From NCBI GenBank assembly GCA_030066975.1, contig JASJAO010000001.1:310001-374000 (forward strand): DNA of 64,000 nucleotides. The letters run 5' to 3'. Positions 1 to 8,106 of this stretch are shown piece after piece (position 1 is the first letter of the stretch; every line of letters begins with the position of its first letter). The notes under the pieces were generated by a model. It had not been told where the DNA came from and made no database searches. It worked only from the letters and a program-made list of their open reading frames with translations. The translations under genes were made by a program, and so were the position numbers. This DNA is from Henriciella sp. GTDB taxonomy: Bacteria > Pseudomonadota > Alphaproteobacteria > Caulobacterales > Hyphomonadaceae.

Positions 1-608
1 GCCATGTGCGCGACGCTCGGATCTCCCAGTTCAGAGCGCACCCATCCGGGCACGATCATGCCCACTGTAATAAAATCGGGAAGGTCCTCGCGCAGGCCTT
101 CCGTCAGGCCATGCACAGCATGTTTCGAGGCGAGATAGGCCGTTGAGCGCGGGACGGCACTGAAAAAGGAGTTTTCTGAGCCGACATTGAATATGGCCGC
201 GGGCGTCCCCTGGTCTCGCATTCTGCGGCCGAAGACCGCTGAGCCGTGCCAGACCCCGAAGAAATTGACATCGAAGAGTTTGCGGACCTCTTCCATCGGC
301 ATGTCAGGCAAGGGCTTTCGGCGCGCCGCGATGCCGGCATTGTTGATCAGAACGTCGACCTGGCCGTACCTGTCCCAGGCAAAATCGGCCAGGGCTTCGA
401 CACTGTCATAATCTGCCACATCGCAGACGGTGTAGCTCGCCTCCACATCAAGCTGTTTGAGGGCTTCAACTGCTTCCTGAAGGCGGTTTTCACGCTGTTC
501 GCCAATCACGATTTTCGCGCCCTCGCTTCCGAACGCCTTGGCAAACGCGAAGCCAATCCCGGTTGCGCCGCCGGTGATAACGACGACTTTGTCTTTGTAA
601 CTTTCCAT
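1..608 (-). CDS. SDR family oxidoreductase (3' end outside window)
   Basis: Short-chain dehydrogenase/reductase, a cytosolic NAD(P)-dependent oxidoreductase; its substrate cannot be told. Reading from the ATG at 608, the N-terminus has the cofactor-binding TGGATGIG motif, followed by the NNAG segment and a YLASK (YxxxK) catalytic motif, so the Rossmann fold and active site are present. The C-terminus is cut off by the left edge of the window. It is followed upstream (609-700) by a short gap and then by the OmpW terminator, so it is probably its own transcription unit. The family call is safe; a finer function is not. Confidence 0.85.
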   Translation of the reverse strand, partial: MESYKDKVVVITGGATGIGFAFAKAFGSEGAKIVIGEQRENRLQEAVEALKQLDVEASYTVCDVADYDSVEALADFAWDRYGQVDVLINNAGIAARRKPLPDMPMEEVRKLFDVNFFGVWHGSAVFGRRMRDQGTPAAIFNVGSENSFFSAVPRSTAYLASKHAVHGLTEGLREDLPDFITVGMIVPGWVRSELGDPSVAHM

Positions 609-700
609 CTCGCATTCCCCTACGCTGTGTCGGCTTCTGGTGAACTTATCCAAGTGCCGCAGCGTGAGGCCAGATGGTCAGGGGGATTCTGAAAAAGAGT

Positions 701-725
701 GGAGCCGGGACAGGGTCCCGGCTCC
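701..725 (-). terminator. Intrinsic terminator of the OmpW gene
   Basis: A perfect 11-bp inverted repeat (arms 701-711 and 715-725, 3-nt loop). Read on the minus strand it is followed after ACTC by a run of five T. It lies 36 bp beyond the OmpW stop codon. Confidence 0.8.
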
Positions 726-760
726 GACTAGCCAAGCGCCAAGATGGGAGGCGGGCGCCG

Positions 761-1441
761 CTAGAACTTGTAGCCGAGACCAACACCGAACAGGACGGGG
801 TCGATGTCCACATCGGCATCCACGGTGGCCCCTAGCGCGGATGTGAAGTCAACGGTCACATCGGTATTGATCCATACTTTCTTGACGTCGACATTAAAGG
901 CCCAACCGCCGGCCTCCCCATCGATGTCATAGTCAAATCCAATCTGAAGCGCAGGTCCGAAGCTTGGGTCATAATCAATGCCATCCGCGACCGATCCTTC
1001 GTCCTCGTTGAAGAAGAACGTCGCGTTGATCCCAGCCCCGATATAGGGCTTGAACTGTCCAAACTGCGTGAAGTGATACTGAGCAGTCAGGGTTGGCGGC
1101 AACAGCCAGACATCGCCGATCGGCACCGTCGCATCGGTCAGCGCGCCCGGCACCGTCACATTGATCGCATCGACATCGTGCGGTGTTACGCCAAGCACAA
1201 GTTCAGCGGCAATATTCTCGTTGAAGAAGTAACTGATATCGAGCTCAGGAATATACTGATCTGAAATGTCGACGCTGCCCGGCAGACCGGCCCCGGCAAC
1301 ACTTAGGGACGCGCCTTCGTCTGGCAGGACACCGACGGCACGAACCCGCACCATCCAAGGATTGTCTTCCGCTTCGGCGATGGGGGCAAAGGCCAAAACG
1401 GAAGTGCCCGCCATAAGGGCAGCGCAGAACAGGTTTTTCAT
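761..1441 (-). CDS. OmpW family outer membrane protein
   Basis: A 226-residue OmpW-type outer-membrane beta-barrel, predicted to form a small 8-stranded pore for small hydrophobic molecules. The N-terminus is a signal peptide (MKNLFCAALMAGTSVLAFA, cleavage near AEA-ED). The sequence then alternates polar and hydrophobic residues in short strands, includes the family-like PPTLTAQYHF segment and the YIGAGINATFF strand, and ends in a C-terminal phenylalanine (GVGLGYKF), the usual signal for BAM insertion. Length matches the family (about 200-230). It has its own terminator downstream. The ligand is unknown. Confidence 0.88.
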   Translation of the reverse strand: MKNLFCAALMAGTSVLAFAPIAEAEDNPWMVRVRAVGVLPDEGASLSVAGAGLPGSVDISDQYIPELDISYFFNENIAAELVLGVTPHDVDAINVTVPGALTDATVPIGDVWLLPPTLTAQYHFTQFGQFKPYIGAGINATFFFNEDEGSVADGIDYDPSFGPALQIGFDYDIDGEAGGWAFNVDVKKVWINTDVTVDFTSALGATVDADVDIDPVLFGVGLGYKF

Positions 1442-1516
1442 GGGTCGGATCTCCTAACCAACTCTAAGGATAGAGCTTGGCTAGACGGCTATTTCAGTTG
1501 AGAAAATCGACTGGAT

Positions 1517-1543
1517 TGCCGCGCGGGAATGGGTCGCGCGGCA
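1517..1543 (-). terminator. Probable terminator downstream of cysS
   Basis: A 9-bp GC-only-rich perfect stem (TGCCGCGCG at 1517-1525, CGCGCGGCA at 1535-1543) lies 71 bp beyond the cysS stop. On the minus strand it is followed by a T-poor stretch and a short TTTT about 10 nt later, so the terminator call is weaker than for the OmpW hairpin. Confidence 0.45.
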
Positions 1544-1613
1544 GACAGGCCCAACTACGTATTCGACCGGATTGTGCTGTGGAACGCGACCCCTGATCCT
1601 ACCCAGTTAGCAG

Positions 1614-2999
1614 CTAAACGCGCCGCCAGGTCGCGCCCGTCGCACCGTCCATGATTTCCACTCCTTCAGACGCCAATTGGTCACGAATGCGGTCGGCCTC
1701 GGCCCAGTCTTTTGCCGCACGCGCGGCGTTGCGCGCCTCGACCAGGGCATCAATTCTGGCATTCTCGTCGCTGTCTGCGCCATGCTCCCATTCAGACGGC
1801 GTTCGGGTGAGCAGGCCGAGGAGCTGACCCGCCGCGAGCAAATCTGCCCGTGCGGTTGCCATGGCCGTCTCGTCCTTTCGATCTGCTGCGCTGTTGGCCT
1901 CTCCGGCAAGACGGGAGAGTTCAGCAAGCGCGATCGGGGTGTTGAGATCATCCTGCAGGGCTTTCAGAACACCGCGATCTGACGCGGTGCCGTCCTCTGC
2001 CTCCCAAACTCTGCGAAGGGCACCATAGATGCGGTTCAGGGTCGATTTGGCCTGTTCCAGCAGATCGCCGGTCCAATCGAGCGGTGCGCGATAATGGCCG
2101 GAGAGCATGGCAAAGCGAATGACCTCGCCGTCCCAGTCTTTCAGAAGATCGTTCAGCAACACGACATTGCCGAGTGATTTCGACATTTTCTCCCCGGCCA
2201 TGTCGAGAAAGCCATTGTGCATCCAGTAACGCGCCATCTCTTCTCCATGAGCGCATTCGCTTTGAGCGATTTCGTTCTCGTGGTGGGGGAATTGCAGATC
2301 GATGCCGCCGCCATGGATATCGATCGTCTTGCCGAGGTGCTTGGCCGCCATGGCCGAACACTCAATGTGCCAGCCGGGGCGTCCGGGGCCCCATTTGCTG
2401 TCCCAGATTGCATCCTCCGGTTCACCGGGCTTGGCAAGTTTCCAGAGCGCGAAATCGGCTGGGTCTCGCTTACCAAGGTCAACATCCACCCGGGCACCCG
2501 CCTGATTGTCTTCAAGCTTGCGACCAGACAGGCGGCCATAATTCTCCATTTGAGGCACGTTGAAGAACACGCCTGTATCGGTGGCGTAGGCGTATCCTTT
2601 TCGCTCAAGCGTTTCGATGATCGAAATCATCTCCTCAATATGGTCAGTCGCCCATGGCACGACGGTCGGTGGAAGCGCATTCACAGCGGCCGCATCGTCG
2701 GCATAGATCGCGGCATATTTGTGGGTGATGTCGGTGATCGCCTCGCCTGTCTCCAAGGCGGCCGCAATGATCTTGTCTTCGATATCGGTCACATTGCGGG
2801 CATAGATCACAGCGTCTTCGCCATAGGTGAAGCGCAGCAGCCGAAACAGCGTGTCAAACACGATCACCGGCCTGAAATTGCCGATATGGGCGCGGTTATA
2901 GACCGTGGGACCACAGACATAGAGCGTCACCCGCGACGGGTCTTGCGGATGGAACACGCGCTTTTCGCGCGCCACGGAATCATAAAGGCGGATTGTCAT
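1614..2999 (-). CDS. cysS: Cysteinyl-tRNA synthetase
   Basis: Charges tRNA-Cys with cysteine using ATP in the cytosol; class I aminoacyl-tRNA synthetase. The HIGH-type motif is seen as AHIGN, preceded by CGPTVYN with the zinc-ligand cysteine. GGGIDLQFPHHENE supplies the other zinc and active-site residues, and KMSKSLGN is the second signature loop. At 461 residues it matches the family. The frame stays open upstream to 3083, but the start at 2999 (MTIRLYDS) fits family N-termini, and the preceding 28 codons have no resemblance to CysRS. Single gene, likely monocistronic. Confidence 0.97.
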   Translation of the reverse strand: MTIRLYDSVAREKRVFHPQDPSRVTLYVCGPTVYNRAHIGNFRPVIVFDTLFRLLRFTYGEDAVIYARNVTDIEDKIIAAALETGEAITDITHKYAAIYADDAAAVNALPPTVVPWATDHIEEMISIIETLERKGYAYATDTGVFFNVPQMENYGRLSGRKLEDNQAGARVDVDLGKRDPADFALWKLAKPGEPEDAIWDSKWGPGRPGWHIECSAMAAKHLGKTIDIHGGGIDLQFPHHENEIAQSECAHGEEMARYWMHNGFLDMAGEKMSKSLGNVVLLNDLLKDWDGEVIRFAMLSGHYRAPLDWTGDLLEQAKSTLNRIYGALRRVWEAEDGTASDRGVLKALQDDLNTPIALAELSRLAGEANSAADRKDETAMATARADLLAAGQLLGLLTRTPSEWEHGADSDENARIDALVEARNAARAAKDWAEADRIRDQLASEGVEIMDGATGATWRRV

Positions 3000-3166
3000 T
3001 GGGCTGGCTCTAGTCTGAATCTGGAAAATTGAAATAGCGATAACGGCCGAGCGCGTGCTTCGCGTCAGCCGATCATACAGCAATAACAGAGAGAAATTGC
3101 AGACACAGTTGAGCTCCTAGATCCTTTAACGGCTTTAGCTGCCCAAGGTCTGGAAATCAACACACG

Positions 3167-4183
3167 CTAAAGCTCACCGAGCTCGATAAGGGACTCTGTG
3201 CTCGCCAGGATTGCCTCCTTGGCGGGAATATAGTCGATCCCGAGAACCGTTCTGGACTTGCTGTTATCGTAGGCGCGCTTGCGATCAAGTTCTGGCAGGA
3301 TCTGTTTCAGGACAGGCTGGATGTTTGATAACAGCCTGACAAACCAGCTCGGCAATTGCCCCTTTGGCAGCTTGCGGTCAGGGTAGGCCTCGCGAAGGAT
3401 ATCTCCGATTTGCGCATAGGAGAGCACTTTCTCGCCGAGAATGAACCGCTCCCCTGCAGCTTCGGGCACCTCCATTGCTTGCACATGCGCTCTCGCAACA
3501 TCCCTGACATCGACGATGCCGAAGGTGAGCTTGGGATAAGCCGGAAGCTTGCCTTGCATCGGTTGCTGCACCAGCTCAAGCGAGGCTGAAACATCCGCGC
3601 TCATGGCTGGACCCAAGACCGCAACCGGGTTGATCGTGGTAAGTTCCAGACCTGCCCCTTCGCCCGTAACATAGTCCCACGCAGCCTTTTCTGCGATCGC
3701 TTTTGAGCGCGTATAAGCTGTGTTGTCTTTGATGTTGTCCGGATTGGACCAATGAGTTTCGTTGAGAACCGCAGGGCGGCTATCGCCCCAGCCATAGCCA
3801 ATCGCTGCAAATGAAGACGTCATCACAGCCCGCTTGACCCCGGCGGCCTTCGCAGCCTTCAGGGCGCGCAGAGCGCCATCTCTTGCGGGGACAATCAGCT
3901 CATCTGCATCTTTCGGCAGCTCATTCGGGATCGGTGAGGCTAGATGCTGCAAATAGGTGACGCCGTCCATCGCTTCGGCCCAGCCGTCATCGCTCGTGAG
4001 GTCTGCGGCGACCAGCTCAATATCGACCGGTTTTCCGGCATAGGTGCTGAGGACAGCCGTGAGCTTATCCGCTTTCTCAGGGGACCGGGCGGTGCCTCTG
4101 ACGCGGTATCCCTTGTCTATAAGAGCCAGAATGGTGTGCGAGGCGATAAATCCGGTCGCGCCGGTCACGAGAACCCTGGTCAT
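3167..4183 (-). CDS. NAD-dependent epimerase/dehydratase, dihydroflavonol-4-reductase-like
   Basis: Extended-SDR protein of 338 residues. The N-terminal GATGFIASHTI motif binds NAD(P), and the catalytic YxxxK appears as YTRSK within AYTRSKAIAEKAAWDY. NPVAVLGP resembles the NP-x-x-V-x-GP signature of the dihydroflavonol reductase/aldehyde reductase branch. This branch reduces small ketones or aldehydes with NADPH; the substrate here is unknown. A 167-bp gap to cysS shows nothing clear. Family call strong, substrate open. Confidence 0.88.
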   Translation of the reverse strand: MTRVLVTGATGFIASHTILALIDKGYRVRGTARSPEKADKLTAVLSTYAGKPVDIELVAADLTSDDGWAEAMDGVTYLQHLASPIPNELPKDADELIVPARDGALRALKAAKAAGVKRAVMTSSFAAIGYGWGDSRPAVLNETHWSNPDNIKDNTAYTRSKAIAEKAAWDYVTGEGAGLELTTINPVAVLGPAMSADVSASLELVQQPMQGKLPAYPKLTFGIVDVRDVARAHVQAMEVPEAAGERFILGEKVLSYAQIGDILREAYPDRKLPKGQLPSWFVRLLSNIQPVLKQILPELDRKRAYDNSKSRTVLGIDYIPAKEAILASTESLIELGEL

Positions 4184-4246
4184 GGGGGCAACTCCCTGTT
4201 TTCGGAGAAGTGTGAACGATCCGGTCCTCGCTCACAAGAGCGCCCT

Positions 4247-5200
4247 CTAGATCTTCGACCTTTTCACCCGCTCGCGCCAGCCAATGTAGAGCGTGGAGCT
4301 GACAATGATCAGCGCCCCAAACCAGACATTAAGCCCCGGTACGAGGCGGAATACGGCGAAGTCCGCTACCGCTGACATGGGCAGGCGCAGGTAATCTATG
4401 GGTGACAGAAAGGAGGCATCGCCAACGCTCATGGCGGAGATGAAACAGAACTGGCTGACAAATCCAAACGCGCTCATGGCCGCGATCAATCCCCAATTCT
4501 GCAGCGAGACGTCTTCCCAGAAGACAAACAGGAACGGCCCAAGCAGCAGGCTTGAAAACAGGTTGGCGTAAAGCAGGAGTGTCATCGCGGGCAGCTCCGC
4601 ACTCAAAAACTTCACCAGTACAATCGCTGCGGCAAGCGTGAACGCGCTGACGAGCGCAACGAGGCTGCCAAAGTCAAAACCGAGCTCGGAGAGTGCACCA
4701 GGCTGCCAGAAGGTGAACACGCCGGGAACCACCATGACAATCACGCCGAGAAATCCCGCCGCAACCGCGCCCCAGCGATGGAAACCAACATATTCGCGCA
4801 AAGCGACGGCCGCAAGTATCGTCACAAAGAGCGGACGCGTGAAACTGATCGCATTGAACTGGGCCAGCGTCAGGGTGAAGAAATCCGACACAGCGATAAT
4901 CGCCAGTGTGAAACCAAGCGTACCAAACAGGCTGCGCAGCACCAGCAGACCGGGGCGGTTGGTCCGCATCGTGCTGAATCCGATCACCGCAACGAACGGA
5001 ACCGCAAACCACATACCCAGAAAGGCTCGCCAAAAGGCCAGGAAGACCGGATGGACGTCTGCAGACAGTAATTTGTTAAGCAGCAGGTAGACAGTGAACC
5101 CAACCCCGGAGAAGATCATCAGAATCGCGCCCTGCAGGTTCCCAGACAGGCCAAATCTGCTAGGCTGTAGGTGATCTGATGCTGCCTCCTTGTCCTCCAT
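4247..5200 (-). CDS. EamA/DMT-superfamily transporter
   Basis: Inner-membrane drug/metabolite transporter of about 317 residues with ten hydrophobic segments in two EamA repeats, for example GAILMIFSGVGFTVYLLLN at the start and FVSQFCFISAMSVGDASF in the second half. Such proteins export small metabolites; the substrate cannot be told. I prefer the ATG at 5200, which has GGAG about 9 nt upstream, over the ATG at 5233 in the same frame. A 19-bp palindrome (5229-5247) sits just upstream of this start, and the divergent gene at 5199 begins practically on top of it, so the two may share a promoter region. Confidence 0.88.
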   Translation of the reverse strand: MEDKEAASDHLQPSRFGLSGNLQGAILMIFSGVGFTVYLLLNKLLSADVHPVFLAFWRAFLGMWFAVPFVAVIGFSTMRTNRPGLLVLRSLFGTLGFTLAIIAVSDFFTLTLAQFNAISFTRPLFVTILAAVALREYVGFHRWGAVAAGFLGVIVMVVPGVFTFWQPGALSELGFDFGSLVALVSAFTLAAAIVLVKFLSAELPAMTLLLYANLFSSLLLGPFLFVFWEDVSLQNWGLIAAMSAFGFVSQFCFISAMSVGDASFLSPIDYLRLPMSAVADFAVFRLVPGLNVWFGALIIVSSTLYIGWRERVKRSKI

Positions 5201-5471
5201 GCTGAAATTCTCCGCTGCTGATCTGGAAGCCATAGACCGTCTATGGCGATCTGTCCCACCCGATCACGTTTGGACGGGATGGTCGGCCTGTGGGGACATG
5301 CCGGAGCAGGTCAATCTGTACCGTACCCGGGCGCACTGGCGAAAGTTTCCTCTGCTGAAGACGAAGGACGGATTTTCTCTGTTTGATGATCGTGGGACTA
5401 AAATACTGGAAGCCCCCTCGCTCGACGCTGTGTTGAAACAGGTTGAGAAAATTCCAGGACTTGAGCCCTGA
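5199..5471 (+). CDS. Small hypothetical protein
   Basis: A 90-residue cytosolic protein I do not recognise. It begins MLKFSAADLEAIDRLW, is rich in Trp and charged residues, has no signal peptide or membrane segment, and ends in an amphipathic helix (LDAVLKQVEKI). The ATG at 5199 overlaps the ATG of the divergent EamA gene on the other strand; a TTG nine bases upstream is an alternative start. It ends 8 bp before the stop of the convergent SDR gene. It is probably real, because codon use matches its neighbours and the frame fills the gap exactly. Confidence 0.6.
   Translation: MLKFSAADLEAIDRLWRSVPPDHVWTGWSACGDMPEQVNLYRTRAHWRKFPLLKTKDGFSLFDDRGTKILEAPSLDAVLKQVEKIPGLEP
5229..5247. promoter_or_regulatory. 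19-bp palindrome, possible operator
   Basis: Arms GCCATAGAC and GTCTATGGC match perfectly around a single central C. The palindrome lies about 30 bp upstream of the EamA start and inside the 5' end of the divergent small gene. Its size and position suit a dimeric repressor, but it could be chance within coding sequence. Confidence 0.3.
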
Positions 5472-5478
5472 CCAGGAC

Positions 5479-6360
5479 TTAGTCTGACGCCTTCATCGCG
5501 GCCGCCATTTGTTCAGCCTGCTCTGCGGTTATGCCTAAGGCCTCCAGAACAGGCCCGACGGCCGCTTCATCCCAGCTGTGCCGGGGGCCAACCGTGATCC
5601 CGCCATCAACCACGAACTCGCCGCCCGTGATGAACCCGCCATCATCGGAGGCAAGGTAAGCAGCGATTTTGGCGATGTCTTCGCCCTGCCCGATGCGTCC
5701 GACCGGCTGCATCGAGCCGCCATTCTGGGCGATCATGGCGGACATCTGATCCGCCTGTTCGCGGGGCAGGCCGAGCGAGGCACCAAAGATCGACGTGGCG
5801 ATAAAGCCGGGCAGGATCGCGTTGACCCGGATCTTGTGTTTGGCGAGTTCTGCGGCGGCGAGCTTTGAGAAGTGCGCAACGGCCTTCTTGGCGACGGAGT
5901 AGGTAATCGGCGCATAACCGGCGCCTATCGCAGAGATGGAAGATGTGTTGACGATCGACCCACCCCCGCGCCTCTGCATCAACGGAACGGCGAGATGGCT
6001 GCCGACAAATACCGACTTGAGGAGGACGTCCATCGTGGCGTCATAGCCCGGGATATCCAGATCCTCGACACCACTCGGGGTCCCGCCATGCCCGGCATTG
6101 TTCCATAGAATGTCGAGGCCGCCAAAGGCCTCTTCGGCTGTGTTGATCAGCGCCTTCAATTCGGCCTCATCGGTGACATCGCAGTGTTGGTAGACAACCG
6201 AATCAGGGCCGAACCGCGCAGCCAGCGCCTGCCCCTTATCATCCTGGACGTCTCCCGCCACGACTTTCGCGCCCGCTTCGACAAACACTTCAACCCCGGC
6301 CAGCCCAATACCACTTGCTGCGCCGGTGATGACGGCAACTTTTCCGCTGAGATCAACCAT
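5479..6360 (-). CDS. SDR family oxidoreductase
   Basis: Classical short-chain dehydrogenase, 293 residues, slightly longer than the usual 250 because of a C-terminal helical extension. It has TGAASGIG for cofactor binding, the NNAG motif, and catalytic YSVAK after SSISAIGAGYAP. DVQDD after the second strand has an Asp at the position that usually favours NAD over NADP. Substrate unknown. It is convergent with the small gene at 5199-5471 and separated by about 80 bp from the halogenase-like gene upstream, so a two-gene unit is possible. Confidence 0.9.
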   Translation of the reverse strand: MVDLSGKVAVITGAASGIGLAGVEVFVEAGAKVVAGDVQDDKGQALAARFGPDSVVYQHCDVTDEAELKALINTAEEAFGGLDILWNNAGHGGTPSGVEDLDIPGYDATMDVLLKSVFVGSHLAVPLMQRRGGGSIVNTSSISAIGAGYAPITYSVAKKAVAHFSKLAAAELAKHKIRVNAILPGFIATSIFGASLGLPREQADQMSAMIAQNGGSMQPVGRIGQGEDIAKIAAYLASDDGGFITGGEFVVDGGITVGPRHSWDEAAVGPVLEALGITAEQAEQMAAAMKASD

Positions 6361-6442
6361 AGCTTCCTCCCGTTTTCCTCAGCCCACGCGCTCATCCTGA
6401 TCACGTCAAGCCGGTCCGTCGGGGCATTCAGGCCTGCGGCGA

Positions 6443-8041
6443 CTAGATTCGGACTGAAATCGGATTGAACTGCGGCCGCACAGATGGCGGCGGCGCTTCC
6501 CCGCGAATGTGTTGGAGCAGAGTGTAATGGTCCGGCAGGGCGTTGAGAAAACCCTGCGTGCGTTGTTTGCGCAGCATCACATAGCGATCCCATAAAGTCT
6601 TCGGGAACCCTACGGCCTGCATATAGGTGCGTCCCTTATAGAAGCCCTTCCCCATCAGCGCTGAGAGGTAGGAATTGGCTGTGAAGAAGGTGTTGCCTGC
6701 GAGGTCAAGCGGGTCGGGCATCGTGTCCTTCCAGAGTTCCAGCTTGGCCTGCAACGTCTCCGGGATTTCGAGCTCGTGGCGTACGGTCCGCCAAAACTCT
6801 GAATCATCGCGATTGCTGAGATAGAACATCATCGCGATGAAATCGACAATCTCGCTATAGAGCATGTCGACCTGCTCATTGTAGCGGCGCTCAACCGCCG
6901 GGGAGAAATCTGTGTTCGGCAGATATTTCACCAGCCAGGCCAGACCGAGCTGAACCGAATAGATCGCTGTCGCTTCAAGCGGTTCCACGAAACCACTCGA
7001 CAAGCCGATCGCCAGGCAATTTTTGACCAGAGAGCGCCGAGTCTTGCCGATCCGCATGCGAATGATCCGCGGCTCGATCGTGTCGGCAATCGGTCCGCAA
7101 TGGGCTTTGAACTCAGAGATGGCCTCATCGTCTGAAATAAACTTGCTGGAATAGATGTAGCCAGACCCCACCTGGTCGAACAATGGCACCCGAAACGACC
7201 AGCCGGCCTTCATACCCGTGGCCCGTGAGGTTGGCTCAATCTTAGTTGGATCTTCATGGGGCAGGCGGGAGACGACAGCCCGGTCGTTCAGCAGATAATT
7301 GTCATAGCTCTCGAACGGCTCGCCCATGGCCTTGCCGATGATGATGCTGGCAAAGCCGGAGGCATCAATCACGAACTCAATCGGATGGTCGCCATGCTCT
7401 TCCAGCGACAGCGAGCGAACGAAGCCCCGCTCGTCGAGATTCACGTCTGTCACCTGATCCAGGATATGATTGACACCAAGTTCGCGTCCCCGCTCGGCCA
7501 GCATTTTCGCCAGCTCCACCGCGTTCATATGATAGGAATATGGAACATCGGCCTGATAGTCGCCTTTGCCGATCGCCCTTGGCCCTTTGTTCGCGCGAAT
7601 GATCGCCGGGCAAACCGACATTGCTTCGGTATAGCCTTCGCCGATGGGGCCGCCGCCCGGATGCATCGCGAACTGCGAGAAAAGAAATCCCGGGTTGAGC
7701 CCTTCAATGTCGCTTTGGGTGTAAAAGGGATTGACCCAGGAGATGGGTTCGCCGTCAGAATCAACATTCCAGTTCTTGAACCAACCGCTCAGTTTGAACG
7801 TGACATTGCAGCGGCGAATAAACTCCGATTCATTGATGCCGAGAAAGCGCAGCAAATCTGCCATTGGCCGCGCTGTCGACTCGCCGACGCCGACAATTCC
7901 GATCTTCTCGCTTTCAATCAGGGTGACGCGAAACGTACCGGCCTTGATCAGCGGCTGAAACTTTCTTGCCAGAAAACAGGCCGATATCCAGCCTGATGTG
8001 CCGCCTCCCACAATCGTCACGTCTTGAATCGGTCGTCCCAT
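6443..8041 (-). CDS. Flavin-dependent tryptophan halogenase-like protein
   Basis: FAD-dependent enzyme of 532 residues in the tryptophan-halogenase (PrnA-like) family. GGGTSGW at residues 12-18 is the FAD-binding motif and GVGEST at 51-56 is conserved in the family. FIRRCNVTFKLSG carries a lysine (residue 83) at about the place of the catalytic lysine of PrnA. The halogenase signature WxWxIP is altered to WSFRVP (281-286), so halogenation cannot be assumed. No pathway genes that would use a chlorinated or brominated product lie nearby. Family assignment firm, reaction uncertain. Confidence 0.85.
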   Translation of the reverse strand: MGRPIQDVTIVGGGTSGWISACFLARKFQPLIKAGTFRVTLIESEKIGIVGVGESTARPMADLLRFLGINESEFIRRCNVTFKLSGWFKNWNVDSDGEPISWVNPFYTQSDIEGLNPGFLFSQFAMHPGGGPIGEGYTEAMSVCPAIIRANKGPRAIGKGDYQADVPYSYHMNAVELAKMLAERGRELGVNHILDQVTDVNLDERGFVRSLSLEEHGDHPIEFVIDASGFASIIIGKAMGEPFESYDNYLLNDRAVVSRLPHEDPTKIEPTSRATGMKAGWSFRVPLFDQVGSGYIYSSKFISDDEAISEFKAHCGPIADTIEPRIIRMRIGKTRRSLVKNCLAIGLSSGFVEPLEATAIYSVQLGLAWLVKYLPNTDFSPAVERRYNEQVDMLYSEIVDFIAMMFYLSNRDDSEFWRTVRHELEIPETLQAKLELWKDTMPDPLDLAGNTFFTANSYLSALMGKGFYKGRTYMQAVGFPKTLWDRYVMLRKQRTQGFLNALPDHYTLLQHIRGEAPPPSVRPQFNPISVRI

Positions 8042-8106
8042 AACCGCCTCCCATTTTTTTGGGGGCAGTATAGGTCAGCGACAGCCTATTGGGAAATTCC
8101 GCCGGT

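Noticed and set aside
2217-3032. Long plus-strand frame opposite cysS (271 codons)
   Set aside because: It is antisense to a well-supported gene; its length reflects GC-rich codon bias.
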